This document shows positions 1-6,584 of a stretch of DNA of 23,533 nucleotides, piece by piece. The DNA is from Myxococcota bacterium. Lineage in GTDB: Bacteria > Myxococcota_A > UBA9160 > PR03. The translations under genes and the position numbers were made by a program. How positions within the stretch are numbered: position 1 is the first letter of the stretch; each line of letters begins with the position of its first letter. The stretch lies in the NCBI GenBank assembly GCA_030066475.1, contig JASJBO010000013.1, positions 1 through 23,533 of the forward strand, in the 5' to 3' direction. Under the pieces are notes generated by a model. The model did no database searches, had not been told where the DNA came from, and saw nothing but the letters and a program-made list of their open reading frames with translations.

Positions 1-11
1 TGGTGCGCGAA

Positions 12-91
12 TTCGGCCCGAGATCAAGGCGCGAAACCGCAGCCATAGCCGTAGCTACGGCGAGGTTTCGCAACGCAGAGCTCGGGCCGAA
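12..91. repeat. Nested 80 bp palindromic element
   Basis: Three inverted repeats are nested around one centre. The outer arms are TTCGGCCCGAG (12-22) and CTCGGGCCGAA (81-91), an exact match. The middle arms are GCGAAACC (31-38) and GGTTTCGC (64-71), also exact. The core GCCGTAGCTACGGC (48-61) is a perfect palindrome. Three nested exact pairs are hard to get by chance. It lies about 90 bp beyond the 3' end of the methyltransferase pseudogene, in non-coding DNA. It could be a REP-like or MITE-like dispersed element or a strong transcript hairpin; no coding function is suggested. Confidence 0.75.
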
Positions 92-117
92 GGCGCGTGC
101 CAGGCGACGGGAGGGTT

Positions 118-134
118 CTTCAACGGGCTGCTAG
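118..134 (+). repeat. Half copy of the CAGCCCGTTGAAG hairpin repeat
   Basis: The 17 nt CTTCAACGGGCTGCTAG matches, on the opposite strand, positions 2679-2695 exactly, and its first 15 nt match 13175-13189. Only the copy at 13162-13189 has both arms of a hairpin; this one has a single arm, so it probably does not terminate transcription by itself. It sits between the nested palindrome and the pseudogene 3' end. Confidence 0.6.
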
Positions 135-182
135 GCGCGGCGCGCGCGTCGTCGCGGCCCGCCTCGCGCGGGCGCAGCGCCG

Positions 183-600
183 TCACGCGGCCACCCATGC
201 CTGCGCGACGCGGTAGAACTCGTGCCCGCGCATCTCGCGGGCGGCCGCGACGAAATACTGCTCCTGGTAGTCGGCGGCGCCCACATCGCTCTCGAGCACC
301 AGACCGCGCTCCGCGAGGAACCCGCCCAGCTCGGACGGCTCGATGCCGAAGCGGAGCTGCTCCCCGAACCGGGCCAGGGACGCGTTCAGGCGGCGGTCGC
401 TGCCGGCGAAGCGCTCGGGGTTCGCGAGGATGTCACGGTGCGGGCACCCGCGCCGCCCAGGCCACGGCGGCCAGCGAGCCCGAGAGGAAGTCGCGGGCGA
501 ACGGGTCGTCGAAGAGCCGCCGATCGGGGGGGAGCGCCGCTTCGAGGGCGCGGAAGAGCGCGTTGTGCTGGGCCGTCCGACTCGCGTGTCCTTCGCGCAT
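183..600 (-). pseudogene. TIGR00027-type SAM-dependent methyltransferase, internally deleted
   Basis: Read on the minus strand from ATG at 600, the first 55 codons give an N-terminus typical of the TIGR00027 / leucine carboxyl methyltransferase-like family (MREGHASRTAQHNALFRALE, then LPPDRRLFDDPFARDFL), and stop with TGA at 433-435. One base out of frame, starting near 434, the typical C-terminus of the same family continues (NPERFAGSDRRLNASL, FGIEPSELGGFLAERGL, ADYQEQYF, ending FYRVAQAWVAA) to TGA at 183-185. Together the pieces make about 138 codons; family members are usually around 280 residues. The missing part is the Rossmann core with the SAM-binding motifs. An internal deletion with a frame change at 433-440 explains this. 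It faces away from the GNAT gene, with starts 58 bp apart. A non-functional remnant is the best reading. Confidence 0.8.
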
Positions 601-658
601 GGCTCGGGCTCAGCGGGCGCCGTCTCAGCCTACCCCAGGTGGAGGCTACCCTGCCCGC

Positions 659-1417
659 ATGCCGCGCGAGAACGAGCTGGGCCAGCCGATCGGGCGGGCG
701 CTCGAAGGTTGGAAGGGCGCGCGGTCGCCGAGCCGCGAGCCGATCGAAGGCGAGCGCTGTCGGCTCGAGCCGCTAGCGGCCGCGCGACACGCCGAGGCGC
801 TGCATGCGGCCTACGCCGAGAACCGCGACGGCGGCAACTGGACCTACCTGCCCTACGGACCCTTCGACTCGACCGAGGCGTATGCCGCCTGGGTCCGGGA
901 GCACGAGGCGCTCGACGACACGATCTTCTTCGCGATCGTCGACCGGGCGAGCGGGGCGCCGGTCGGCGTCGCGTCGTTCCTGCGCATCGATCCCGAGATG
1001 GGCTCGATCGAGGTGGGCCACCTCTGCTACGCGCCCGCGCTCCAGCGCACGCCCGTGTCGACCGAGGCGATGTACCTGATGATGCGGCGCGTCTTCGACG
1101 ACTGGGGCTATCGCCGCTACGAGTGGAAGTGCGACAGCCTGAACGCGCCCTCCCGCGCCTCCGCAAGGCGACTCGGCTTCCGCTACGAGGGGCTCTTCCG
1201 GAACAGCGTCGTCACGAAGGGCCGCAACCGCGACACCGCCTGGTACTCGATCACCGACGACGAGTGGCCGGCCGTTCGGGCCGCCTTCGAGGCGTGGCTC
1301 GCGCCGGAGAACTTCGACGCCGACGGTCGTCAGCGGAGGCGGCTGGTGACGTGGATGCCAGCAACCGCGGGCGAGCCCATCGTGCGCGACGCTGCCCTTC
1401 ACTCGCAGCGCTGCTGA
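659..1417 (+). CDS. GNAT family N-acetyltransferase (RimJ/RimL type)
   Basis: A 252-residue protein of the GNAT fold in the RimJ/RimL-like group, which transfers acetyl from acetyl-CoA to an amine; the substrate is not predictable. An N-terminal extension (MPRENELGQPIG) precedes CRLEPLAAARHAEAL, the first strand and helix. The core follows: FAIVDRASGAPVGVASFLRI, the central strand EVGHLCYAPALQRTPVSTEA (acetyl-CoA binding region), then YEWKCDSLNAPSRASARRLG and FRYEGLFRNSVVTKGR, which are signatures of this subgroup. The reading frame is open further upstream, but family similarity begins at the ATG at 659, which has GGAGG about 14 nt before it. The last 19 bp overlap the convergent Cys-rich gene. 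Cytoplasmic; the neighbours give no clue to substrate. Confidence 0.85.
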   Translation: MPRENELGQPIGRALEGWKGARSPSREPIEGERCRLEPLAAARHAEALHAAYAENRDGGNWTYLPYGPFDSTEAYAAWVREHEALDDTIFFAIVDRASGAPVGVASFLRIDPEMGSIEVGHLCYAPALQRTPVSTEAMYLMMRRVFDDWGYRRYEWKCDSLNAPSRASARRLGFRYEGLFRNSVVTKGRNRDTAWYSITDDEWPAVRAAFEAWLAPENFDADGRQRRRLVTWMPATAGEPIVRDAALHSQRC

Positions 1418-2619
1418 CACTCCTCGAGCGAGGAGAAGATCTCGACGGGCTCCGACGAGCAGCCGCTCACGCCGACGCACTGGCCGTCCACCACGCCGAC
1501 GCCCAACACCGCGGCGCAGGCGCCGAAGTCGGCGCGCGCGACGTCGATGCACCGGGGGTCACCGCACTCCCAGCCGCAATGGCCCGGCCCGGACAGTCCG
1601 TCCGTCGCGCAGGTGGGATGCCCGACGCAGGCGATGTGCGGGTAGTCGTTGCCCGGCACGGCGCAGTCGACCGCGTTCCGGCAGGTCCCGTCGTCCCGGC
1701 AGGCGGCGCCCGAGCAGTACTCGTCGACCTCGCAGTCGTCGTTCGAAGCGCAGGGGCGCCGGCAGATGCCCGGCGCATCGGCGATGAAGGGCGGGAAGTC
1801 CGTGCACACGAGGTCGGGCGCGCAGCGCGCCTGCGCCCAGACGGGCGTGAAGCCGCCGCACCAGTCGCCCTCCTGCTGGAAGGGCCGGCACTCGTTGGTG
1901 CCGTCCACGGTCGGGCTGCACCAGGCGTCGCGCGCGCAGTCGGAGTCGTCCCGACAGGCGGTCTCGGTCCGGCAGCGGCCGCCGGCCGAGCAGCGCTGGC
2001 CGAAGCCGCAGTCGCCGTCGTCGTCGCAGGCGTGGCAGACGAGCTGGCTGAACTCGTCGTAGAACTCCGCGTTGCAGCCGCCGCAGTAGTTCGAAACGCA
2101 GGTGTCCGAGTCGGGACAGCTCGCGACCGTGCACGGGTCGGCGAAGCACTGCACCAGGTCGTCGTTCACGCACGCGCAGCGGTCCCCGCAGCAGTTGAAG
2201 CGCGACTCGAGGAACTCGACGTCTTCGGGCGCGAGGCTCTCCCAGCGGACGTTCGCGTCGCACGAGTGGATGAAGAGAATGCGCGGCATGTTGCGGGCGT
2301 GGATGCCGGTGACCAGCACGGTCTGGCCGCGCGCGAAGCGCACGCCGCACGCCGCCGAGCTCTGCGGCGTGCCGAGGAAGACGAGCTGACCGCGCTGGTA
2401 GCAGCCCTTGTAGGCGCGCTGGACGCGGGCGATGTGGAAGCGATTCGCACCGAGATCGACGGACAGCAGGATCTGCGCCCGCAGCACGTCCGTGCTGGCG
2501 TTGTAGCTGCGCGGGAGGTTCGGCGGCAGGCAGCTGCAGGCATCCGCGCTGGCGGCCCCGAGCACGAGCAGGCCCGCGAGCGCAGCGCTCGCGAGCAGGA
2601 GACGACGACCGAGGCGCAT
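1399..2619 (-). CDS. Secreted Cys-rich protein with TIMP/NTR-like N-terminus and Kunitz-like C-terminus
   Basis: A 406-residue exported protein with about 44 cysteines. A signal peptide (MRLGRRLLLASAALAGLLVL) ends with an A-D-A cleavage motif at residues 25-27, so the mature protein should start Cys28-Ser-Cys30, the C-x-C start of TIMP/netrin-like domains. Residues about 28-150 fit that OB-fold-like domain (CSCLPPN, VQRAYKGCY, ARGQTVLV). Residues about 160-345 are Cys-rich repeats with acidic C-x-DD-x-DC-x5-C motifs (CRDDSDCARDAWC, CASNDDCEVDEYC). The last ~50 residues have six cysteines spaced C-x10-C-x12-C-x5-C-x13-C-x3-C and end F-SSLEEC-QQRC, much like a divergent Kunitz domain. GGAGGG precedes the ATG. 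A protease-inhibitor-like or adhesive role is inference from architecture; no catalytic site is visible. Convergent with the GNAT gene, divergent from 2787-3419. Confidence 0.8.
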   Translation of the reverse strand: MRLGRRLLLASAALAGLLVLGAASADACSCLPPNLPRSYNASTDVLRAQILLSVDLGANRFHIARVQRAYKGCYQRGQLVFLGTPQSSAACGVRFARGQTVLVTGIHARNMPRILFIHSCDANVRWESLAPEDVEFLESRFNCCGDRCACVNDDLVQCFADPCTVASCPDSDTCVSNYCGGCNAEFYDEFSQLVCHACDDDGDCGFGQRCSAGGRCRTETACRDDSDCARDAWCSPTVDGTNECRPFQQEGDWCGGFTPVWAQARCAPDLVCTDFPPFIADAPGICRRPCASNDDCEVDEYCSGAACRDDGTCRNAVDCAVPGNDYPHIACVGHPTCATDGLSGPGHCGWECGDPRCIDVARADFGACAAVLGVGVVDGQCVGVSGCSSEPVEIFSSLEECQQRCE

Positions 2620-2786
2620 GCGGATCCCTCCGCGGCGAGCAGGGGAAGGGTACCACGCCCCGAGGCCGACCGGCGCGGCTAGCAGCCCGTTGAAGCGTCG
2701 AGCCGGCCGCGCGCCACGCTCAGGCCCACCGACCGGTCCCCCGATACACGGGTGGAAGGCCCCGCTGGGGCGGACGGGGGGACGAG
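2620..2786. other. Divergent intergenic region with a half hairpin repeat
   Basis: This 167 bp region separates two divergent starts and must hold both promoters. It contains CTAGCAGCCCGTTGAAG (2679-2695), an exact inverted match to 118-134. I see no convincing -35/-10 pair at this GC content. Confidence 0.5.
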
Positions 2787-3419
2787 GTGGGGGCGCGAGG
2801 CACGGCTCGAACCAGACGCCAACGCGCGCGGCTGCTGGCTCTGCTGCTGGCAGCCGGACCGCTCGCGTGCGCCCAGGCCATGCCTTCGTTCGAGCCCACG
2901 AGCTGGGAGGCCGTGGCGCGGCCCAGCCCGAGCCCCTCGGCCCACGTCACGGTGACCGAGCTGGTGTCGATGGACCGCAGCCAGCCTACGGCTGCCTCGC
3001 TCCGGCACGTCGAGCAGCAGCGAGCGGCGATCGTCGAGATTCTGCAGGGATCGGGCCTGTTCGAGGAGCTGAGCGGCGGGCCCTACCCCGACGGCACCGA
3101 CCTCAACTTCCACTTCATCATCGACAGCAGCGGGCGCACGCAATGGGCCTGGACGGGTCCGTTCGCGCTCTTCCTGCCGCTCCCCTGGCGGACGCGCTTC
3201 ATCACCTTCGACCTGACGGTACGCGACGCCGGTGGGTCCGTCCTCGGCGAGTACTCCGCCCGGGGCGAGGTCGCCATCTACGGCTCGATCTACGACATGC
3301 TCCGACTGGGCCCGGGGCACACGGTCGGTGGCCAGGAGCAGGTCCTGCGCAACGAGCTGATCCTCGAGCTGGTGCGTCAGGCGGCGGCGAGCGGGAGCCT
3401 GGCTTCGACGCGTCCCTGA
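2787..3419 (+). CDS. Hypothetical exported (possibly lipo-) protein
   Basis: A 210-residue protein whose function I do not recognise. From the GTG at 2787 it has a basic start (RTRRQRARLL), a hydrophobic stretch (LLALLLAAGPLAC) and Cys28. P-L-A-C is an imperfect lipobox, so it may be a lipoprotein or be cut by signal peptidase I after ACAQA. The mature part shows alternating strands and helices (HVTVTELVSMD, RAAIVEILQGSGLFEEL, LNFHFIIDSSG, FITFDLTVRDAGGSVLGEY, LRNELILELVRQ), resembling small periplasmic or outer-membrane-associated alpha/beta domains. The GTG start is chosen because a start at the ATG at 2880 would lose the signal sequence; a G-rich stretch lies just upstream. It ends 4 bp from the convergent 3D-domain gene. 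Confidence 0.65.
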   Translation: MGARGTARTRRQRARLLALLLAAGPLACAQAMPSFEPTSWEAVARPSPSPSAHVTVTELVSMDRSQPTAASLRHVEQQRAAIVEILQGSGLFEELSGGPYPDGTDLNFHFIIDSSGRTQWAWTGPFALFLPLPWRTRFITFDLTVRDAGGSVLGEYSARGEVAIYGSIYDMLRLGPGHTVGGQEQVLRNELILELVRQAAASGSLASTRP

Positions 3420-3423
3420 GAGG

Positions 3424-3978
3424 TCAGTCCTCGATCGTCACCTCGACGCGCTGGCGCCCCCACTCGAGCGCGTCGTCGTGGTCGTCGAAGTAGAGGTCGA
3501 GGCGGTTCGGTCCGACGATCGCGCCGCCTCGATCCTCGACTCTGCCCCAGCCCCATCCGGGCACGTGCATACGGGTCCCGAAGTCGTAGTGACGGGTGTC
3601 GGCGGCGATGGTGCCGTCGCGGGCGAGCCACAGCCATGGGAAGACGAGCCGCACGGGGATCATCCACGGGTGCGTCAGGCTATCCCACGAGAACAGGCCC
3701 GGATGGGGCTCGCGCGGCACGGTGCGGCTCGCGGTGCGCCCGTCGTAGGACCGCCCTTTGCGCGGGCCGTGGTCGACGTAGCGGTTCCAGAAGTCGAGCT
3801 TGAGGTATTTCCAGCTACCGCGCTCCCAGCCCGTACAGGCACCGCAGCCGCAGTAGCCGGTGACCTCCATGCGACGGACGCGATCGGCGCTGCAGCCGCC
3901 CAGCAATCCGATCGCCAGGACGAGCGCGATGACCCGGACCCGAAGTAGCGAGCTCCGCGTAGAACCTCCTGCCGGCAC
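3424..3978 (-). CDS. 3D-domain lipoprotein (MltA-like fold)
   Basis: A 184-residue protein with a lipoprotein signal (VIALVLAIGLLGGC, lipobox LGGC) and a C-terminal 3D (three-aspartate) domain. The motifs are MEVTGYCGCGACTGW near residues 37-51, GTIAADTRHYDFGTRMHVPG, WGRVEDRGGAIVG and RLDLYFDDHDDALEWG, which give the Asp residues in AAD, VEDRG and LDLYF that name the domain. The 3D domain shares the double-psi beta-barrel of MltA lytic transglycosylases and YabE/YocH proteins, so a peptidoglycan-directed role at the envelope is likely but unproven. A 40-60 residue insert lies between the TGYC and GTIAAD motifs. The frame stays open into the IS scar; GTG at 3978 is the last in-frame start before the signal peptide. 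The AGGAGG at about 3965-3970 lies after this GTG, so the true start is uncertain. Confidence 0.75.
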   Translation of the reverse strand: MPAGGSTRSSLLRVRVIALVLAIGLLGGCSADRVRRMEVTGYCGCGACTGWERGSWKYLKLDFWNRYVDHGPRKGRSYDGRTASRTVPREPHPGLFSWDSLTHPWMIPVRLVFPWLWLARDGTIAADTRHYDFGTRMHVPGWGWGRVEDRGGAIVGPNRLDLYFDDHDDALEWGRQRVEVTIED

Positions 3979-4139
3979 GCGTCGTCTGCGAAGCGAGTGT
4001 ATCAACCGGGGCGATGGGCGCTCGACTGGCGCGTGCAGGGCGGAGCGCGCCAGGCTGAGCCGGGCTCGGGCGAGCCATGTCGAGGCAAGCAAGGCGACCT
4101 GGCGATGGGGCCCGATCAGGTGGGAAGGTGGCCGCCTCT

Positions 4140-4168
4140 CCGGAACAGCGTCGTCCTGAAGGGCCGCA
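4140..4168 (+). repeat. 29 nt match to the GNAT gene, possible GNAT remnant
   Basis: Positions 4140-4168 match 1198-1226 at 27 of 29 bases. In the same frame both encode a GNAT C-terminal motif: LRNSVVLKGR here, FRNSVVTKGR in the intact gene. The sequence around it is not acetyltransferase-like, so this is at most a scrap of a second RimL-type gene or a short duplication. Confidence 0.4.
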
Positions 4169-4289
4169 TCGAGCTCCGCGACCCGTTGGAATCGCGCCCG
4201 CGCGGGGGGCTGTTCCCTTCGCTTCGTTCCAGCTTGACCGAAGACCGCTTCGCGGACCTTGCCCCGAAACACAGCCTGAGTTCTCTATC

Positions 4290-4395
4290 CCCCCAGGCGA
4301 CCATCTGGGCTCGGAACTCCGCCGGGTCCGGCGGACGGCTCTTCGGCATCGTGGATCGCCTCTCCCCAAGTGGTGGGGCAGCCACGAATACGACA
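4290..4395 (-). mobile_element. Remnant of an IS3-family insertion sequence (5' end of orfA)
   Basis: On the minus strand, ATG at about 4350 begins MPKSRPPDPAEFRAQMV, the usual N-terminus of IS3-family OrfA helix-turn-helix proteins (M-P-K-x-R-x-x-x-P-E-F-R-x-Q-M-V). After this, at about 4296, the similarity ends abruptly: the HTH and the rest of OrfA/OrfB are absent. Upstream, on the same strand, comes GGGGAGAGGCGATCC and, further out, TGTCGTATTCGTGGC (4395-4381), which may be close to the IS terminus. Only about 100 bp of the element survives, so it cannot move. Confidence 0.6.
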
Positions 4396-4779
4396 CCGGG
4401 TCGACTCCACTCTGCAGAGCGGAGATTCTCGACTTGGCGCTCGAGACTAGCCCGGTCTTTGCCGGTGTATGCGCACCGCCGAGCGCATGCCTACGCAGGC
4501 TCGGATCGAACGCGCTGGGCAGCGTGCGATACCGTCTCCGGTTTGGCGGTCGATCTCTGGCTCAGCAGGCGGACGCCAAGTAGCGTTCGAGTGCGGTTGG
4601 GGACATCGATCCCCCACGAATCAGGAGCTTGCGCTCGTCCGACCCCTCACCGCTGCAACGGTCGAATCGACCTGCGGCTTCCGCAAGCCTGGAGCCGGGC
4701 CGCCGCTTCCGCGCGCCCGGCCAGCGCCCTCCTCGCGGCCCCGGCTGCGAATCGAAACCCGACAACAAGGGAGAACGAC

Positions 4780-6357
4780 ATGCTGACGAAGAAGGTGGCA
4801 CCCCGGGTGATCCTGGCCTGCCTGCTGCTGCTGCTCGCCGCGCCGACGCAGGCCGCGCCGCCACCCGGACTCAACTACCAGGGCTACCTCATGGACGCGG
4901 CGGGCTACCCTGAAGATGGGGAAGTCGACATGACCTTCCTGCTCTACGACGCGCTCGAGGCGGGCAAGCTTCTGTGGTTCGAGGACCGGCGCGTCACGGT
5001 GTCGCAGGGGGTATTCTCCGTCCGCCTCGGCGTGTCGACCGTGCCGTTTCCGACGGGCATCTTCGAGAGACCGGTCTACCTCGCGATCGAGGTCGCCAAC
5101 GAGGAGCTGAAGCCACGGCAGCCGCTCTCGTCGAGCCCCGGCGCGTACGCGGCCGAAAACGCGCAGCTGTTGCAGGGGCGCTCCGCACAGGACCTCGACC
5201 AGTCCGACCACGTCGACGCGCGCGGCAATCCGCACCAGGTGTCCTGGCGTCAGCTCCAGGACGTGCCGTCCGGCTTCGCCGACGGCGTCGACAACGACGC
5301 GGGCGGCGACGTCACGGCGGTGCTGCCGGGCTTCGGCCTCTCGGGTGGCGGCGACGCCGGCGGCATCACGCTGTCCGCGGACCCCACAGTCCTGCAGCGC
5401 CGGGTCGGCGGCGAGTGCGCCACGGGCGAGTCGATCCGGCGAGTCAATGCCGACGGCACGGTCTTCTGCGAGCCCGACTCCACGGCGGAGACGATCTGCG
5501 ACCAGCCTCTGCTGCTCGACGGGGGCGGCGGCTGCGTCGAACCGAACGCGCATGCGCACACCGGCCAGGCTTGGAGCACCGTCCTTGGCGGCACGAGCGC
5601 TTTCTCGGTCGTGAACGCGACGGGCACGTCTGGCACCGTCGCGATTCACGGTGGCCAGACGTCCAACCCTGCGCACGGCTACCTGGGCGTGGTGGGCACC
5701 AACGACTTCCGCGGCATCGACGAGCTCGACATCGTGGCCGACGAGATCGGTGTGCTCGGCACGGCAGTCGACGGCGGCGCCGCCGACAACGTCGGTGTCT
5801 ACGGCTACTCGAACGGCGTCGGCATCCACGGCGCCGGCGGCCTGCTCGCCGGGCGCTTCGTCGGGGATATCGAGGTCTCTGGCGACGCGACGGTGGACCG
5901 GGTGGCCTATACCACGCCGCGCACGCACGCCTACTCGCTGAGCGACGGTGACTTCCACGCGGCGTCGAACGAACTCTACCGGGTGCTCGGTGGGGGCGGC
6001 GCCTACGTAAGCGAGACCGGTCCCGGGCAGCTCATCGCGGGCGTACACCTGCCCGACGGCGCCGTGGTGACGGGCTTCCGGGCGATCGTGGAGGACAACG
6101 CGATCGGAGACCTGACGGTCGACCTGAGGCGCCGCCAGCACGCCGCCGCCGTCTTCCAGAGCGTCGCCTCGGTGAGCACATCCGGCACCCCGGGCATCGG
6201 CACGCTGGTCGACCAGACGATCACGGCGACCTTCGCGGGCGTCGACAACGCCGAGTACGGCTTGATGGTCCGGGTGTTCAGCTCCAACTGGCCGGGCAAC
6301 ACCTCGCTCAGGATCAAGGCCGCCGTGATCGAGTACGCGCTCTCCGAGGCGCACTAG
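4780..6357 (+). CDS. Secreted fibre-like / surface protein of unknown function
   Basis: A 525-residue exported protein. The signal peptide ([16 protein letters not shown]) is followed by [20 protein letters not shown], an N-terminal beta domain common in secreted proteins of environmental bacteria. Residues about 125-165 carry a short linker ([20 protein letters not shown]). A motif at about 205-235 ([19 protein letters not shown]) recurs in fibre-like or collar proteins. Gly/Ala-rich beta repeats follow ([17 protein letters not shown]), then a beta-sandwich-like C-terminus ([20 protein letters not shown], ending [12 protein letters not shown]). The ATG at 4780 has AAGGGAG about 8 nt upstream. 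An extracellular structural or adhesive role is inference. It stands alone between an IS scar and the bioA remnant. Confidence 0.7.
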   Translation: MLTKKVAPRVILACLLLLLAAPTQAAPPPGLNYQGYLMDAAGYPEDGEVDMTFLLYDALEAGKLLWFEDRRVTVSQGVFSVRLGVSTVPFPTGIFERPVYLAIEVANEELKPRQPLSSSPGAYAAENAQLLQGRSAQDLDQSDHVDARGNPHQVSWRQLQDVPSGFADGVDNDAGGDVTAVLPGFGLSGGGDAGGITLSADPTVLQRRVGGECATGESIRRVNADGTVFCEPDSTAETICDQPLLLDGGGGCVEPNAHAHTGQAWSTVLGGTSAFSVVNATGTSGTVAIHGGQTSNPAHGYLGVVGTNDFRGIDELDIVADEIGVLGTAVDGGAADNVGVYGYSNGVGIHGAGGLLAGRFVGDIEVSGDATVDRVAYTTPRTHAYSLSDGDFHAASNELYRVLGGGGAYVSETGPGQLIAGVHLPDGAVVTGFRAIVEDNAIGDLTVDLRRRQHAAAVFQSVASVSTSGTPGIGTLVDQTITATFAGVDNAEYGLMVRVFSSNWPGNTSLRIKAAVIEYALSEAH

Positions 6358-6398
6358 GGGAGAGCGCGCGGCACACCGCTCCTTCTTGCGCATTCCAC

Positions 6399-6524
6399 GC
6401 CGAAGCCCGTCGCGATCTCGTCCGCGATCAGGAGCACGTCCGCCTCGTCGCAGAGCGCCCGGACGCGGGCCAGGTACTCGGGCGAGTAGAACCACATGCC
6501 GCCGGCACCCTTGATGCAGCGGCG
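6399..6524 (-). pseudogene. bioA: Fragment of bioA-type class III aminotransferase
   Basis: About 42 codons on the minus strand read cleanly as the segment before the PLP lysine of adenosylmethionine-8-amino-7-oxononanoate aminotransferase: [28 protein letters not shown] and [10 protein letters not shown]. In intact BioA the last motif continues R-T-G-K-L-F; here it changes abruptly to VECARRSG. The upstream end breaks just as sharply before KGAGGM. There is no start, no PLP lysine and no substrate domain, so this is an internal scrap, left by deletion or recombination. It lies 60 bp beyond the 3' end of the sulfite reductase gene. Confidence 0.75.
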
Positions 6525-6584
6525 GCCCAGGCCGATCGGTCACGGGAAATCGGTCGCCAGACATCGAAACGGCCCGGATCTGGG

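Larger units (their letters stand above)
3979..4779. other. 800 bp gene-poor scar of lower GC
   Basis: No full gene is supported here. GC falls to roughly 60% in 4260-4640, against about 70% in the neighbours. Two recognisable scraps are present: the start of an IS3-type orfA on the minus strand (about 4296-4350) and a 29 nt match to the GNAT gene (4140-4168). The right part (4396-4779) has no recognisable content apart from the ribosome binding site of the next gene at about 4767. Long open frames through the region lack family similarity and look like high-GC artefacts. Confidence 0.6.

Noticed and set aside
343..2682. Plus-strand 779-codon open frame across the GNAT and Cys-rich genes
   Set aside because: It is out of frame with the GNAT gene and antisense to the Cys-rich gene, which has a signal peptide and regular cysteine motifs. 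The translation is low-complexity.
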